Assembly: GCF_049994905.1 (NCBI RefSeq)
Contig: NZ_CP188258.1
Span: forward strand, 2,976,001-3,040,000
Origin: Diaminobutyricibacter sp049994905
Lineage (GTDB): Bacteria; Actinomycetota; Actinomycetes; Actinomycetales; Microbacteriaceae
Direction of reading: 5' to 3'
Length of the DNA: 64,000 nt
Under the pieces are notes generated by a model, which did not search any database, was not told the origin of the DNA, and saw nothing but the letters and a program-made list of their open reading frames with translations. The position numbers were made by a program, and so were the translations under genes. Shown piece by piece: positions 52,137-61,559 of the stretch; position 1 is the first letter of the stretch; every line of letters begins with the position of its first letter.

Positions 52137-53144
52137 CTACTCCTCGTCGAGGATCGAGTCCGGCTGAATGTCGATCTTCGCGCCCGTCAGCTTGGCAGCG
52201 AGACGCGCGTTCTGACCTTCTTTGCCGATGGCCAGCGAGAGCTGGTAGTCGGGAACGAGCGCGCGCACGGCCTTGATCGACTCGTCGATCACGAAGGCGC
52301 TCGTCACCTTCGCCGGTGAAAGCGCGCTCGCGACGAACGTGGCGAGGTCGGGCGAGTAGTCGACGATGTCGATCTTCTCGTTGTTCAGCTCGGCCGTCAC
52401 GGCACGCACGCGCTGCCCGAGTTCGCCGATGCATGCACCCTTGGCGTTCACCCCGGGCTCGGTCGCCCGGACCGCGATCTTCGTGCGGTGCCCCGCCTCC
52501 CGGGCGAGCGAAACGATCTCGACGACACCGCTTGCGATCTCGGGAACCTCGAGCGCGAACAGCTTGCGTACGAGCGCGGGATGCGTGCGCGACACGGTGA
52601 TCGACGGACCCTTGAGCCCCTTCGACACGCTGGTGACGTAGACGCGGATGCGCGAACCGTGCGTGTACTCCTCGCCCGGGACCTGCTCCTCCGGGGGAAG
52701 GATCGCCTCGACGCTGCCCAGGTCGACATGGATCATGCGCGGGTTCGGACCCTGCTGGATCACGCCGGCGACGATGTCGCCCTCACGACCGCGGAACTCC
52801 CCGAGAACGGCGTCGTCGGCGATGTCGCGGAGGCGCTGGTTGATCACCTGTTTGGCCGCGAACGCAGCAATGCGCCCGAAGTCGCTCGGGCTGTCCTCCG
52901 CCTCGCCGATGACGTTTCCGTCGTCGTCGAGTTCAGGAACGAAGACGGACACATGACCGGTCTTGCGATCGAGGTGGACACGCGCTGCGGGAGGCTGATC
53001 CGTGTGGCCGTGACGGTGGTCAGGCTGGTTGGTGTGCTTCAGATAGGCGGTCAGGATCGCCTGTTCGATGATCTGCACCAGCTCGTCGAAGGGGATCTCT
53101 CGTTCGCGTTCCATAAGACGCAAGACGCTGAGGTCGATGTCCAT
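52137..53144 (-). CDS. nusA: Transcription termination/antitermination factor NusA
   Basis: 335 residues; GGAGG precedes the ATG. N-terminal RNA-polymerase-binding domain, S1 domain near residues 110-185 (GREGDIVAGVIQQGPN), and two KH domains with GACIGELGQRVRAV and LAIGKEGQNARLAAKLTG. The C-terminal acidic repeats of E. coli NusA are absent, as is usual outside proteobacteria. No rimP lies upstream; the neighbour is a divergent DUF1206 gene. Confidence 0.95.
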   Translation of the reverse strand: MDIDLSVLRLMEREREIPFDELVQIIEQAILTAYLKHTNQPDHRHGHTDQPPAARVHLDRKTGHVSVFVPELDDDGNVIGEAEDSPSDFGRIAAFAAKQVINQRLRDIADDAVLGEFRGREGDIVAGVIQQGPNPRMIHVDLGSVEAILPPEEQVPGEEYTHGSRIRVYVTSVSKGLKGPSITVSRTHPALVRKLFALEVPEIASGVVEIVSLAREAGHRTKIAVRATEPGVNAKGACIGELGQRVRAVTAELNNEKIDIVDYSPDLATFVASALSPAKVTSAFVIDESIKAVRALVPDYQLSLAIGKEGQNARLAAKLTGAKIDIQPDSILDEE

Positions 53145-53270
53145 GCCGGCCTCCTCTATTCAGATTCTTGCCGCCGCGAACCGCGCGACGGACTCAGCTA
53201 TCTACGGTACCCGATCGTGGGCCCTCCCGTAACGCTGGACAATCCCACCGTCGGGCGTACCGTGTGCGGA

Positions 53271-54074
53271 ATGACGACCGAAGTTAAAGGCGCCGCACGA
53301 TCTGCGGAGAACAATCCAGCCGTGCGGGCACTCGCCCGCGTCGGCAACGTCGCCGTCGGAGTGGTGCACATCCTCATCGGCGGCATCGCCATCAGCATCG
53401 CCTTCGGGTCCGGCGGCGAGGCCGACCAGTCCGGTGCCTTCACCCAGCTCATGCGCACACCCGGAGGGGTGTTCCTGATCTGGATCGTCGTCGTCGGCCT
53501 GCTGGCCCTCGGCCTCTGGGAGATCATCCAGACGATCGTTCCTCCGGGTGGAGACCCGAAGCGGCGCTGGGCCCGGCGGCTGAAGGAGGCGTCGAAGGCC
53601 GTCGTCTATTTCGCGCTCGCGTGGGTGGGAATCGTGGTGGCCCTGGGCGGCTCGTCGAATTCCGCGTCGTCCACCTCGTCGACGAGTGCGAAGATCCTCA
53701 GCACCCCTGGCGGTGTCTTCCTGATCGTCCTGATCGGCCTCGTCGTGTTCGCGATCGGCGTGGGGTACGTGGTGCGTGGGGCGCGGAAGAGCTTCGCCCG
53801 CGACATCCAGATGCCTCCCGGCGCGGCAGGAGACGCGACAATGACCCTCGGTGTGGTCGGCTACATCGCCAAGGGCATCGCCCTGGGGATCGTCGGCGTT
53901 CTCTTCGTCGTCGCCGGCGTGACGGTCGACCCCTCGAAGGCCAACGGGCTGGATGGGGCGATCCTGACCCTGCGACAGCTCCCGTTCGGCCCCGTCATCC
54001 TCTTCCTGGTCGCCGTCGGGCTCATCGCATACGGCGTGTACTACTGCGTGCGGGCGTTCGTCGTCCGGCTCTGA
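53271..54074 (+). CDS. DUF1206 family membrane protein
   Basis: 267 residues; TACCGT ends seven bases before the ATG. Six helices in three similar pairs: each unit has an Arg/Lys-ended linker, a first helix like VGVVHILIGGIAISIAF and a second like FLIWIVVVGLLALGLWE. This threefold repeat is typical of DUF1206. Function unknown. Confidence 0.85.
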   Translation: MTTEVKGAARSAENNPAVRALARVGNVAVGVVHILIGGIAISIAFGSGGEADQSGAFTQLMRTPGGVFLIWIVVVGLLALGLWEIIQTIVPPGGDPKRRWARRLKEASKAVVYFALAWVGIVVALGGSSNSASSTSSTSAKILSTPGGVFLIVLIGLVVFAIGVGYVVRGARKSFARDIQMPPGAAGDATMTLGVVGYIAKGIALGIVGVLFVVAGVTVDPSKANGLDGAILTLRQLPFGPVILFLVAVGLIAYGVYYCVRAFVVRL

Positions 54075-54084
54075 CCGGGCACGC

Positions 54085-55851
54085 TCAGCGCGAGAGGAGG
54101 CCGGGCACTTCGGCCACGGGAACCTGGGTGCGCTCGTTCGTGCGGCGATCCCATACCTCGACGACGCCGTCGGCCGCGCTCCGGCCGACGATCACGATCT
54201 TCGGTACGCCGATGAGTTCTGCGTCGCCGAACTTCACCCCGGGTGAGACCTTCGGGCGGTCGTCGAACAGCACGTCGAGCCCATTGCCCTCGAGCGAGGC
54301 GGTGAGCGCTTCGGCGACCTCGAACACGACGGGCTCACGGCCCGCAGCCACCACGTGCACGTCGAACGGAGCGACCGACGCGGGCCAGATCAGCCCGTTG
54401 TCGTCGTTGTTGAGTTCGGCGATGATGGCGAGGATGCGCGTCACGCCGATGCCGTACGACCCCATCGTCACCGTGACGAGTTTGCCGTTCTCGTCGAGCA
54501 CCTTCAGCCCGAGCGCTTCGGCGTACTTGCGGCCCAGCTGGAACACGTGGCCGATCTCCATGCCACGGGCGAGCTCGACCGGGCCGGAGCCGTCGGGCGC
54601 GGGATCGCCCGCGTGCACCTCGGCGACCTCGACCGTGCCGTCGTTCGAGAAATCGCGGCCAGCGACCAGCCCGAACACGTGGTGCCCTTCTTCGTTCGCG
54701 CCGGTGATCCAGCCGGAACCGTCGACCACCCGGGGGTCGACGAGGTAGCGGATGCCCGTGCTCGCGTCTTCGCCGAGCACCGGGCCGAGCGCAGACCAGG
54801 GCCCGATGTAGCCCTTGATCAGCCCGCGGTTCGCCAGGAAGTCCTCGGGCGTCGCCGGCTCGACCTCTGCAGGCGCGAAGGCGACCTCGGCACGCTTGAG
54901 GTCGACCTCGCGGTCGCCGGGAAGGCCGACGACGAGGAGCTCGCGATGTCCGTCGAGGTGTGTGAGGGCGAGCACGACGTTCTTGAGCGTGTCCGCTGCA
55001 GTCCACGCCCGGCCGTCCGGACGCGGGTGTTTCTCGTTCGCGAGGTCGACCAGGGTCTGGATCGTCGGGGTGTCCGGGGTCTCGAGCACCTCGGCCGGTG
55101 TCAGCTTCTCGTAGGAGCGGGCCGGTGGCGCAATCGTGGTGAACGCTTCGACGTTCGCCGCGTATCCGCCGGCGGACCGGACGAAAGTGTCCTCGCCGAC
55201 CGGGGTCGGGTGCAGGAACTCCTCGCTGCGGGAGCCTCCCATGGCGCCGGCGTCGGCCTGCACGATCACGTATTCGAGTCCGAGACGGCTGAAGATGCGC
55301 TCGTAGGCGTCGCGCTGCGCCATGTAGCTCACATCGAGCCCCTCGTCCGTGTAGTCGAACGAGTAGGCGTCTTTCATCGTGAATTCGCGCCCGCGGAGCA
55401 GACCGGCGCGGGGCCGTGCCTCGTCGCGGTACTTGTCCTGGATCTGGTAGATCGACAGCGGCAGGTCTTTGTAGCTGGAATACAGGTCTTTCACGAGGAG
55501 GGTGAAGACCTCTTCGTGGGTCGGGGCGAGGAGGTAGTCGCCTCCCTTGCGGTCCTTGAGCCGGAAGATGCCGTCGCCGTACTCCTCCCAGCGGCCGGTC
55601 GCCTCATACGGCTCGCGCGGCAGGAGGGCAGGGAAATGCACCTCGTGCGCCCCGGCGGCCCGCATCTCTTCGCGGATGATCTGTTCGATCTTCCCCTTCA
55701 CCCGCAATCCGAGCGGGAGCCACGCGAAGATGCCCGGTGACTGGCGGCGGATATAGCCGGCCCGCACGAGCAGCCGGTGACTGGTCACCTCGGCGTCAGA
55801 CGGGTCTTCACGAAGGGTGCGGAGGAAGTAATTCGACAGGCGTGTTGGCAC
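54085..55851 (-). CDS. proS: Prolyl-tRNA synthetase
   Basis: 588 residues. Class II synthetase, bacterial type with an inserted editing domain: LLVRAGYIRRQSPGIFAWLP, YRDEARPRAGLLRGREFTMKDAYSF, and EVAEVHAGDPAPDG. The C-terminal domain holds the anticodon-binding fold. TAACAT ends six bases before the GTG. Charges tRNA-Pro. Confidence 0.95.
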   Translation of the reverse strand: MPTRLSNYFLRTLREDPSDAEVTSHRLLVRAGYIRRQSPGIFAWLPLGLRVKGKIEQIIREEMRAAGAHEVHFPALLPREPYEATGRWEEYGDGIFRLKDRKGGDYLLAPTHEEVFTLLVKDLYSSYKDLPLSIYQIQDKYRDEARPRAGLLRGREFTMKDAYSFDYTDEGLDVSYMAQRDAYERIFSRLGLEYVIVQADAGAMGGSRSEEFLHPTPVGEDTFVRSAGGYAANVEAFTTIAPPARSYEKLTPAEVLETPDTPTIQTLVDLANEKHPRPDGRAWTAADTLKNVVLALTHLDGHRELLVVGLPGDREVDLKRAEVAFAPAEVEPATPEDFLANRGLIKGYIGPWSALGPVLGEDASTGIRYLVDPRVVDGSGWITGANEEGHHVFGLVAGRDFSNDGTVEVAEVHAGDPAPDGSGPVELARGMEIGHVFQLGRKYAEALGLKVLDENGKLVTVTMGSYGIGVTRILAIIAELNNDDNGLIWPASVAPFDVHVVAAGREPVVFEVAEALTASLEGNGLDVLFDDRPKVSPGVKFGDAELIGVPKIVIVGRSAADGVVEVWDRRTNERTQVPVAEVPGLLSR

Positions 55852-55893
55852 CGTTCCATGTTAGAGGGCGGCGACCGGCGCTTCGCACGGCGA

Positions 55894-56580
55894 TCAGGCC
55901 ACCGGATGCCCGAGAGCCTTCTCCACGGCCGCCGCGATGAGCTCCTGGCCGGCCGGGGTCGGGTGCACGTCGTCGGACTGCATCATCCCGGGCCGGCCGG
56001 AGAGGGGCTGGCCGATATCCAGCGCGTACCCGCCGACGGCAGCGACGGCCTGCACGACGTCGAGGTCGATGCTGTTCAGCTGCGGCGGCACACTCTTGTC
56101 GTTCCAGACCGGGCTCACCGCGAAGATCTCGGCACGCGGCACGGCAGCATGCAGGGCGCGGATGGTCGCAGCGGTCTCGCCGGCGATCATCTCGTCATCG
56201 CTGCCCAGGTCGTTGCTGCTCCCCGACACGAGCACGATGGAGGGGTTGAGCCGCACAGCGACCGCGACCTGGTCGGCGAACGTGTCGCCGTTGTTGCCTG
56301 CCGTCACGAATCCTGAACCGTCACTGGCAAGGTTGGTGAGGCGCCAGCCGTTCTGGCGTGCGAGCAGGGACGGCCACGCCTGGCTCGGGTCGAGGCCGTG
56401 GCCTTCCATGATCGAATCACCGATGGCCACGACGACCGGGCCGTCAGGGCCGGCATCGGTCGTGTGCGCGACGACCTTCGGCGAGCTGGTGGCACTCACG
56501 TCGCCGATGGCCAGCGACACGGCGACGACGAGCGCACCGGCCGCCAGGGCAGCCGGGGTCCTCGCCCGCCGCATACGCAT
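55894..56580 (-). CDS. Secreted SGNH/GDSL hydrolase
   Basis: 228 residues; Sec signal peptide (ALAAGALVVAVSLAIGDVSA) and TATCCT six bases before the ATG. VVAIGDSIMEGHG has the catalytic Ser, SGSSNDLG is block III and DDVHPTPAGQE provides Asp/His. An extracellular esterase or acyl hydrolase; substrate unknown. Confidence 0.88.
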   Translation of the reverse strand: MRMRRARTPAALAAGALVVAVSLAIGDVSATSSPKVVAHTTDAGPDGPVVVAIGDSIMEGHGLDPSQAWPSLLARQNGWRLTNLASDGSGFVTAGNNGDTFADQVAVAVRLNPSIVLVSGSSNDLGSDDEMIAGETAATIRALHAAVPRAEIFAVSPVWNDKSVPPQLNSIDLDVVQAVAAVGGYALDIGQPLSGRPGMMQSDDVHPTPAGQELIAAAVEKALGHPVA

Positions 56581-56651
56581 GGCGACAGGATACGCAACCG
56601 TCCCTCTGATCGTCTATGCGATCCCTATGGAACTGATTGGTGCGATCGCCC

Positions 56652-57806
56652 TCAGTTCGCGCCGACGGAGACGACGGGCTCCCCGCTCGTCACGTCGGGC
56701 ATCTCGGCCGCAAGCCGGTTGGCCTCCGCGATGAGGGTGGCCACGATCTCCGACTCCGGGACAGTCTTGATGACTTCGCCCTTGACGAAGATCTGGCCTT
56801 TGCCGTTGCCGGAGGCCACGCCCAGGTCGGCCTCACGTGCCTCGCCCGGGCCGTTGACGACGCATCCCATGACCGCGACGCGCAGCGGGACACTCATGCC
56901 TTCGAGCCCGCTCGTGACGTCGTTGGCGAGCTTGTAGACGTCGACCTGCGCGCGCCCGCAGCTCGGGCAGGAGACGATCTCCAGCTTGCGCTCGCGGAGG
57001 TTCAGCGACTGCAGGATCTGCAGGCCGACCTTGACCTCCTCGGCCGGCGGCGCGGACAGGGAGACGCGGATGGTGTCGCCGATCCCCTCGGAGAGCAGGA
57101 TCCCGAAGGCGGTCGCAGACTTGATCGTGCCCTGGAAGCTCGGGCCCGCCTCGGTGACGCCGAGGTGCAGCGGCCAGTCGCCGCGTTCGGCCAGCAGGCG
57201 GTAGGCCTTGACCATCACGATCGGGTCGTTGTGCTTGACCGAGATCTTGAAGTCGTGGAAGTCGTGCTCCTCGAACAGGCTCGCCTCCCAGACCGCCGAC
57301 TCGACGAGAGCTTCTGGCGTCGCCTTGCCGTACTTCTCCAGAAGGCGCGGGTCGAGGGAACCGGCGTTGACGCCGATGCGGATGGACACTCCGGCCTCTT
57401 TGGCACGGCGGGCGATCTCGCCGACCTGGTCGTCGAACTTGCGGATGTTGCCCGGGTTCACGCGCACTCCCGCGCACCCGGCGTCGATGGCCGCGTAGAC
57501 GTAGTTCGGCTGGAAGTGGATGTCGGCGATCACGGGGATCTGGCTCTTCTTGGCGATGATCGGAAGCGCCTCGGCATCGTCACGGCTGGGGACCGCGACA
57601 CGCACGATGTCGCATCCGGATGCCGTGAGCTCCGCGATCTGCTGGAGCGTCGCGTTGATGTTCGGTGTCGGCGTCGTCGTCATGGACTGCACGCTGATCT
57701 GTGCGTCGCCTCCGACGAGGACCTTGCCGACTCTGATCTGCCGTGACTTCCGTCGCGGTGCGAGGACTTCGGGAACTTTGGGCATTCCGAGATTGATAGC
57801 AGCCAC
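56652..57806 (-). CDS. ispG: 4-hydroxy-3-methylbut-2-enyl diphosphate synthase
   Basis: 384 residues. Iron-sulfur enzyme of the MEP isoprenoid pathway. VQSMTTTPTPN, IPVIADIHF, and the three cluster cysteines in CPSC and VMGCVVNGPGEA are present. TAGGAT ends seven bases before the GTG. Makes HMBPP precursor in the same pathway as dxr further along. Confidence 0.96.
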   Translation of the reverse strand: MAAINLGMPKVPEVLAPRRKSRQIRVGKVLVGGDAQISVQSMTTTPTPNINATLQQIAELTASGCDIVRVAVPSRDDAEALPIIAKKSQIPVIADIHFQPNYVYAAIDAGCAGVRVNPGNIRKFDDQVGEIARRAKEAGVSIRIGVNAGSLDPRLLEKYGKATPEALVESAVWEASLFEEHDFHDFKISVKHNDPIVMVKAYRLLAERGDWPLHLGVTEAGPSFQGTIKSATAFGILLSEGIGDTIRVSLSAPPAEEVKVGLQILQSLNLRERKLEIVSCPSCGRAQVDVYKLANDVTSGLEGMSVPLRVAVMGCVVNGPGEAREADLGVASGNGKGQIFVKGEVIKTVPESEIVATLIAEANRLAAEMPDVTSGEPVVSVGAN

Positions 57807-57864
57807 GATTGCAATCCTATGCTCGTCCGCCGGGAGCGCGATGGGAGTGCGCTCCGAGCGGTCA

Positions 57865-59196
57865 CTAGCCGAAGAGGTTGACGGGGTTGACGATGTCCGC
57901 GTAGATCAGGAGCAGGCTCATGCCGCCCAGGACGACGACGACAGCCATGGTCAGCGGCATCAGCTTCGCCATGTCGACGGGACCCGGGTCACGCCGTTTG
58001 AAGAGCTTCGCCCAGCTCCGGCGGATGCCCTCCCATAGCGCCCCGGCGATGTGGCCGCCGTCGAGCGGCAGCAGCGGGATCAGGTTGAACACGAACAGCG
58101 CGATGTTCAGCGAGGCGAGCAGGCCGATCATCGTGTAAACCTTGTCGACGACCGGAACATTGTTGAGCGCGGTGAGCTCCCCTGCCGCACGTCCGACCCC
58201 GACCACGCTGATCGGGCCGTTGGGGTCGCGCGGGCCGGAGCCGAAGGCGGCGTTCCAGACGCCGACCATACGCTGCGGGAGGTCGACGATCATGCCGCCG
58301 ACCGCGCCGATCTGGGTGCCGACCGCGGGGAGCACCGCCGTCGGCGGCTGCTGGACGAGTTCACGCAGCGGACCGATTCCGACGAAACCGGCCTCGGTGG
58401 TCAGGGATGCGCCGCTCGCGTTCTTCTTTACGGCGCCCTGTGCGTCCGTCACGTACTTCTTCGTCGTGGCGGGGGTGACCGTCACAGTCTGCTTCGCTCC
58501 GTTGCGCTCGATGACGACGGCCAGTGGCGTGCCCGCGGACTTCTGGATGATCGCGGTCGACTGGTCCCAGCTGGTGATCGCTGTCCCGTCGATGCTCACG
58601 ATGCGGTCGCCCGGGCGGATGCCCGCGGCGTATGCCGGTGCGGCAGGGTCAGTGGGAGCGCACTTCTGGTTCGTCGCCGTCGGCGAAATCAGGCAGGTGT
58701 TAACCGTGGCGACGGTCGTGCTGTTCTGGGCGGTGCCGAAGCCGCAGAGCAGCACAGCGAACAACGCGATGCCGATGAGGAGGTTCATCACCGGCCCGCC
58801 GAGCATGATGACGATGCGCTTGGCGACCGGGAGGCGGTAGAAGGCGCGGCTGTCTTCGCCTGCTGCGATGGTCTGCGCGCTCTGCTCGCGCGCATCCTGC
58901 ACCATGTTCTGCATGAAGCCGGTGGTCGCGTCGCGTGCGCCCGCGCCGTCTTTGCCCGGGGGGAACATGCCGATCATCGAGATGTAGCCGCCGAGCGGGA
59001 TCGCCTTGACGCCGTACTGGGTCTCGCCCTTGCGGAACGAGAAGAGCGTCTTGCCGAACCCGATCATGTACTGGGTGACCTTGACGCCGAACAGCTTCGC
59101 CGGCACGAGGTGCCCGATCTCGTGCAGACCGATCGACAGGGCGAGGCCGACCACCATGATGGCGACGCCGAGGATGAAGAGAAGCACGGATTCCAC
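57865..59196 (-). CDS. Site-2 protease (M50 family, RseP/Rip1-like)
   Basis: 443 residues; TAGTGT ends six bases before the GTG. Zinc motif HEIGH in the first helix, PDZ domain near residues 190-300 (AAGIRPGDRIVSIDG), and the third metal ligand in the LPLDGGH motif near residue 370. Cuts transmembrane anti-sigma factors or similar proteins inside the membrane. Confidence 0.94.
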   Translation of the reverse strand: MESVLLFILGVAIMVVGLALSIGLHEIGHLVPAKLFGVKVTQYMIGFGKTLFSFRKGETQYGVKAIPLGGYISMIGMFPPGKDGAGARDATTGFMQNMVQDAREQSAQTIAAGEDSRAFYRLPVAKRIVIMLGGPVMNLLIGIALFAVLLCGFGTAQNSTTVATVNTCLISPTATNQKCAPTDPAAPAYAAGIRPGDRIVSIDGTAITSWDQSTAIIQKSAGTPLAVVIERNGAKQTVTVTPATTKKYVTDAQGAVKKNASGASLTTEAGFVGIGPLRELVQQPPTAVLPAVGTQIGAVGGMIVDLPQRMVGVWNAAFGSGPRDPNGPISVVGVGRAAGELTALNNVPVVDKVYTMIGLLASLNIALFVFNLIPLLPLDGGHIAGALWEGIRRSWAKLFKRRDPGPVDMAKLMPLTMAVVVVLGGMSLLLIYADIVNPVNLFG

Positions 59197-59263
59197 GCGG
59201 CAACACTACCGCCGCCCACCTTGGAACCACCCGACCGTTCCCTGTGCGCCCCGGCATGTCCTC

Positions 59264-59318
59264 GAGCACAGGAAAAGACATGCCATTTCTCAAAAATGGG
59301 ATGCTTTTCCCTGTGCTC
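59264..59318 (-). terminator. Long imperfect hairpin between dxr and the site-2 protease gene
   Basis: A 25-base arm from GAGCACAGG to CCATTT pairs with its partner from AAATGG to CTGTGCTC with one bulge on each side and a 5-base loop. It follows dxr on the minus strand and lies upstream of the protease's -10 (TAGTGT), so termination of dxr transcription is the simplest reading. Confidence 0.6.
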
Positions 59319-59339
59319 GGCGGATGGAGCGAGCGGGGG

Positions 59340-60431
59340 TCAGTGGGCGGCGATGAGGCGGTCGGCCTCGGCGCGCGCCCAGAGCTCGGCGAAGGCCAGC
59401 GTCTCGCGGGTGAGAACCGGTTCCGGGGTGTGGGCGTCGACGACGCGCTCGACCGTGTCGAGGATGTCGAGGTAGCCGATGCGGCCGGCGTGGAACGCCG
59501 TGACCGCCTGCTCGTTTGCCGCATTGAACACAGCGGGATAGGTGCTGCCCGCGGTGCCGACGCGCTTGGCCAGTGCGACAGCCGGGAAGGCTTCGGCGTC
59601 GAGCGGTTCGAACGTCCACGCGTGGGCCGCCGACCAGTCGAGCGGAACGCCGACGCCCGCGACGCGGTTCGGCCAGTCCAAGCCGAGCGAGATCGGCAGG
59701 CGCATGTCGGGCGGTGACGCCTGGGCGATCGTCGAGCCGTCGACGAACTCCACCATCGAGTGGACGACGGACTGCGGATGCACCGTCACCTCGATGCGCT
59801 CGTACGGCACGTCGAACAGCACGTGCGCTTCGATCACCTCGAGGCCCTTGTTCACGAGGGTCGACGAGTTCGTCGTCACCACAAGGCCCATGTCCCAGGT
59901 CGGATGGGCGAGCGCTTCGGCCGGCGTCACATCGCGGAGCGAATCGCGGCTGCGCCCGCGGAACGGGCCCCCGGATGCGGTGAGCACCAGCCGCGCGACC
60001 TCAGCTGCCGTGCCGGAACGCAGCGCCTGCGCGATCGCGGAATGCTCGGAGTCGACCGGCACGATCTGGCCCGGCTGTGCAATCCGTGTCACGAGCTCGC
60101 CGCCGACGATGAGCGACTCCTTGTTCGCGAGCGCAAGGGTTCGCCCGCTTTCGAGCGCGGCGAGCGTCGGCCCCAGGCCCACCGATCCGGTGATGCCGTT
60201 GAGCACGACGTCGGCGTCGACGGAGCGCACCAGCCGCTCGGCGTCTTCGGCTCCGAGCGCGGTGTCCGCGACACCGAACTCGGTCGCCTGCTCCGCGAGG
60301 AGTTCGGTGTTCGTGCCGGCCGCGAGGCCGACCACGGAGAACCGCTCACGGTTGGCGCGGATGACGTCGAGGGCCTGCGTTCCGATCGACCCGGTCGAAC
60401 CGAGAATCACTACCCTGCGCACAGGGCCCAT
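59340..60431 (-). CDS. dxr: 1-deoxy-D-xylulose 5-phosphate reductoisomerase
   Basis: 363 residues. ILGSTGSIGTQALDVI (NADPH), LANKESLIVGG, SEHSAIAQAL, TASGGPFRGRS and PTWDMGL are the family motifs. First committed step of the MEP pathway. Its start is 10 bases from the FKBP stop, so the two may be co-transcribed. Confidence 0.96.
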   Translation of the reverse strand: MGPVRRVVILGSTGSIGTQALDVIRANRERFSVVGLAAGTNTELLAEQATEFGVADTALGAEDAERLVRSVDADVVLNGITGSVGLGPTLAALESGRTLALANKESLIVGGELVTRIAQPGQIVPVDSEHSAIAQALRSGTAAEVARLVLTASGGPFRGRSRDSLRDVTPAEALAHPTWDMGLVVTTNSSTLVNKGLEVIEAHVLFDVPYERIEVTVHPQSVVHSMVEFVDGSTIAQASPPDMRLPISLGLDWPNRVAGVGVPLDWSAAHAWTFEPLDAEAFPAVALAKRVGTAGSTYPAVFNAANEQAVTAFHAGRIGYLDILDTVERVVDAHTPEPVLTRETLAFAELWARAEADRLIAAH

Positions 60432-60440
60432 GCTACTTCG

Positions 60441-61409
60441 CTAGTGCGTGCTCTTCACGATGTCGATCACGAACACCATGGTGTCGGTGCCCTTGATGTC
60501 GCCGTTGCCCTTGGAGCCGTAGCCGTCGGCCGGCGGGATGATCACGATGACCTGCGAACCGACCTTCTGGCCTTCGAGCGCCTTGGTGAAGCCGGGCACG
60601 AAGCCGGTGACGGGTCCGCTGTAGACCCCGCGGCCCCAGCTCTGGTCGAAGACCTTGCCGGTGCGCCAGAGCACGCCCTGGTACTGGAGCGAGATCGTGT
60701 CGGTCGACTTGACGACGGCGCCATCGCCCTGCTTGAGCAGCGCGATCTTCGTCGTGGTCGGCGGAGCCGTCTTCGGGATGGTGACGGTCGGCTGGCCGAT
60801 GCTCGACAGCTTCACCGTCGGGAACCCTGCGGTCGGCGCGACGGCCTTGCCGTTGGCGCGGGTCGGCACCACGTCGACGACGTCTGCGACGAAGACGACC
60901 GTGTCGGTCGCCTTGAGGCCGAGGCTGGAGGTGTTTGCGCTGCCGAACGAATCTTTCACCGTGGAGGTCGTGACGACGCGCGAACCGACGGGCACGCACT
61001 CGATCGTGCGCACGAGGCCGGGAACGTACTGGGTGTCGTCGACGACGATCGGCACAGGGCTGGTCTTGTCGAACCCACTCGCGCTGAGCAGCTTGCCCGT
61101 CGTGCCGTTGTAGGCGGCGAGCGCGATGTCGACCGTGCTCGCCGGCTTGACGTCAGAGCCGGAGCCCTTGATGACGACGGTGCGCTCGGTCGAGGTCGCC
61201 TTCAGCGGCGTGGAGAACTTCACCGTGGGCGTTGCGCGGAAGTCGCCGGTCACGGAGACCGACTTGGAGGTCGAGCCCGACGGGGTGCTCACGCACTTCG
61301 CGCCGGATGCCGCTGCGGTGGTCGAGGTCGGCGTCGGGGAACCCGAGCTGCAGGCCGCGAGGGCGAGGATGGCGCCGGCGGCGACGATCAGGGAGAGGGT
61401 TTTGCGCAC
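60441..61409 (-). CDS. FKBP-type peptidyl-prolyl isomerase lipoprotein
   Basis: 322 residues from a GTG. Lipoprotein signal (AAGAILALAACSSGS). The C-terminal ~110 residues form an FKBP domain: DTISLQYQGVLWRTGKVFDQSW, VPGFTKALEGQKVGSQVIVIIPPADGYG. The ~190 residues before it contain a weaker, similar FKBP-like stretch (VPGLVRTIECVPVGSRVV). Folds exported proteins at the outer face of the membrane. Confidence 0.92.
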   Translation of the reverse strand: MRKTLSLIVAAGAILALAACSSGSPTPTSTTAAASGAKCVSTPSGSTSKSVSVTGDFRATPTVKFSTPLKATSTERTVVIKGSGSDVKPASTVDIALAAYNGTTGKLLSASGFDKTSPVPIVVDDTQYVPGLVRTIECVPVGSRVVTTSTVKDSFGSANTSSLGLKATDTVVFVADVVDVVPTRANGKAVAPTAGFPTVKLSSIGQPTVTIPKTAPPTTTKIALLKQGDGAVVKSTDTISLQYQGVLWRTGKVFDQSWGRGVYSGPVTGFVPGFTKALEGQKVGSQVIVIIPPADGYGSKGNGDIKGTDTMVFVIDIVKSTH

Positions 61410-61559
61410 GGGATCACTTTCGAAAGACAGATGGTGTGTTGCCCAGTCTGACCTATCCGGCTTTGCCCAAGCTGACAGCGGTCTTAACACCTCCTGACCA
61501 TTCACCGGTTCCGGCGCTCGGTGACGAGCCCGAAACACGACCGACCTACGATGGACCGT

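Noticed and set aside
52488..53270. 5' extension of the DUF1206 frame through nusA
   Set aside because: The extended part is antisense to nusA; the ATG at 53271 with TACCGT gives the family length.
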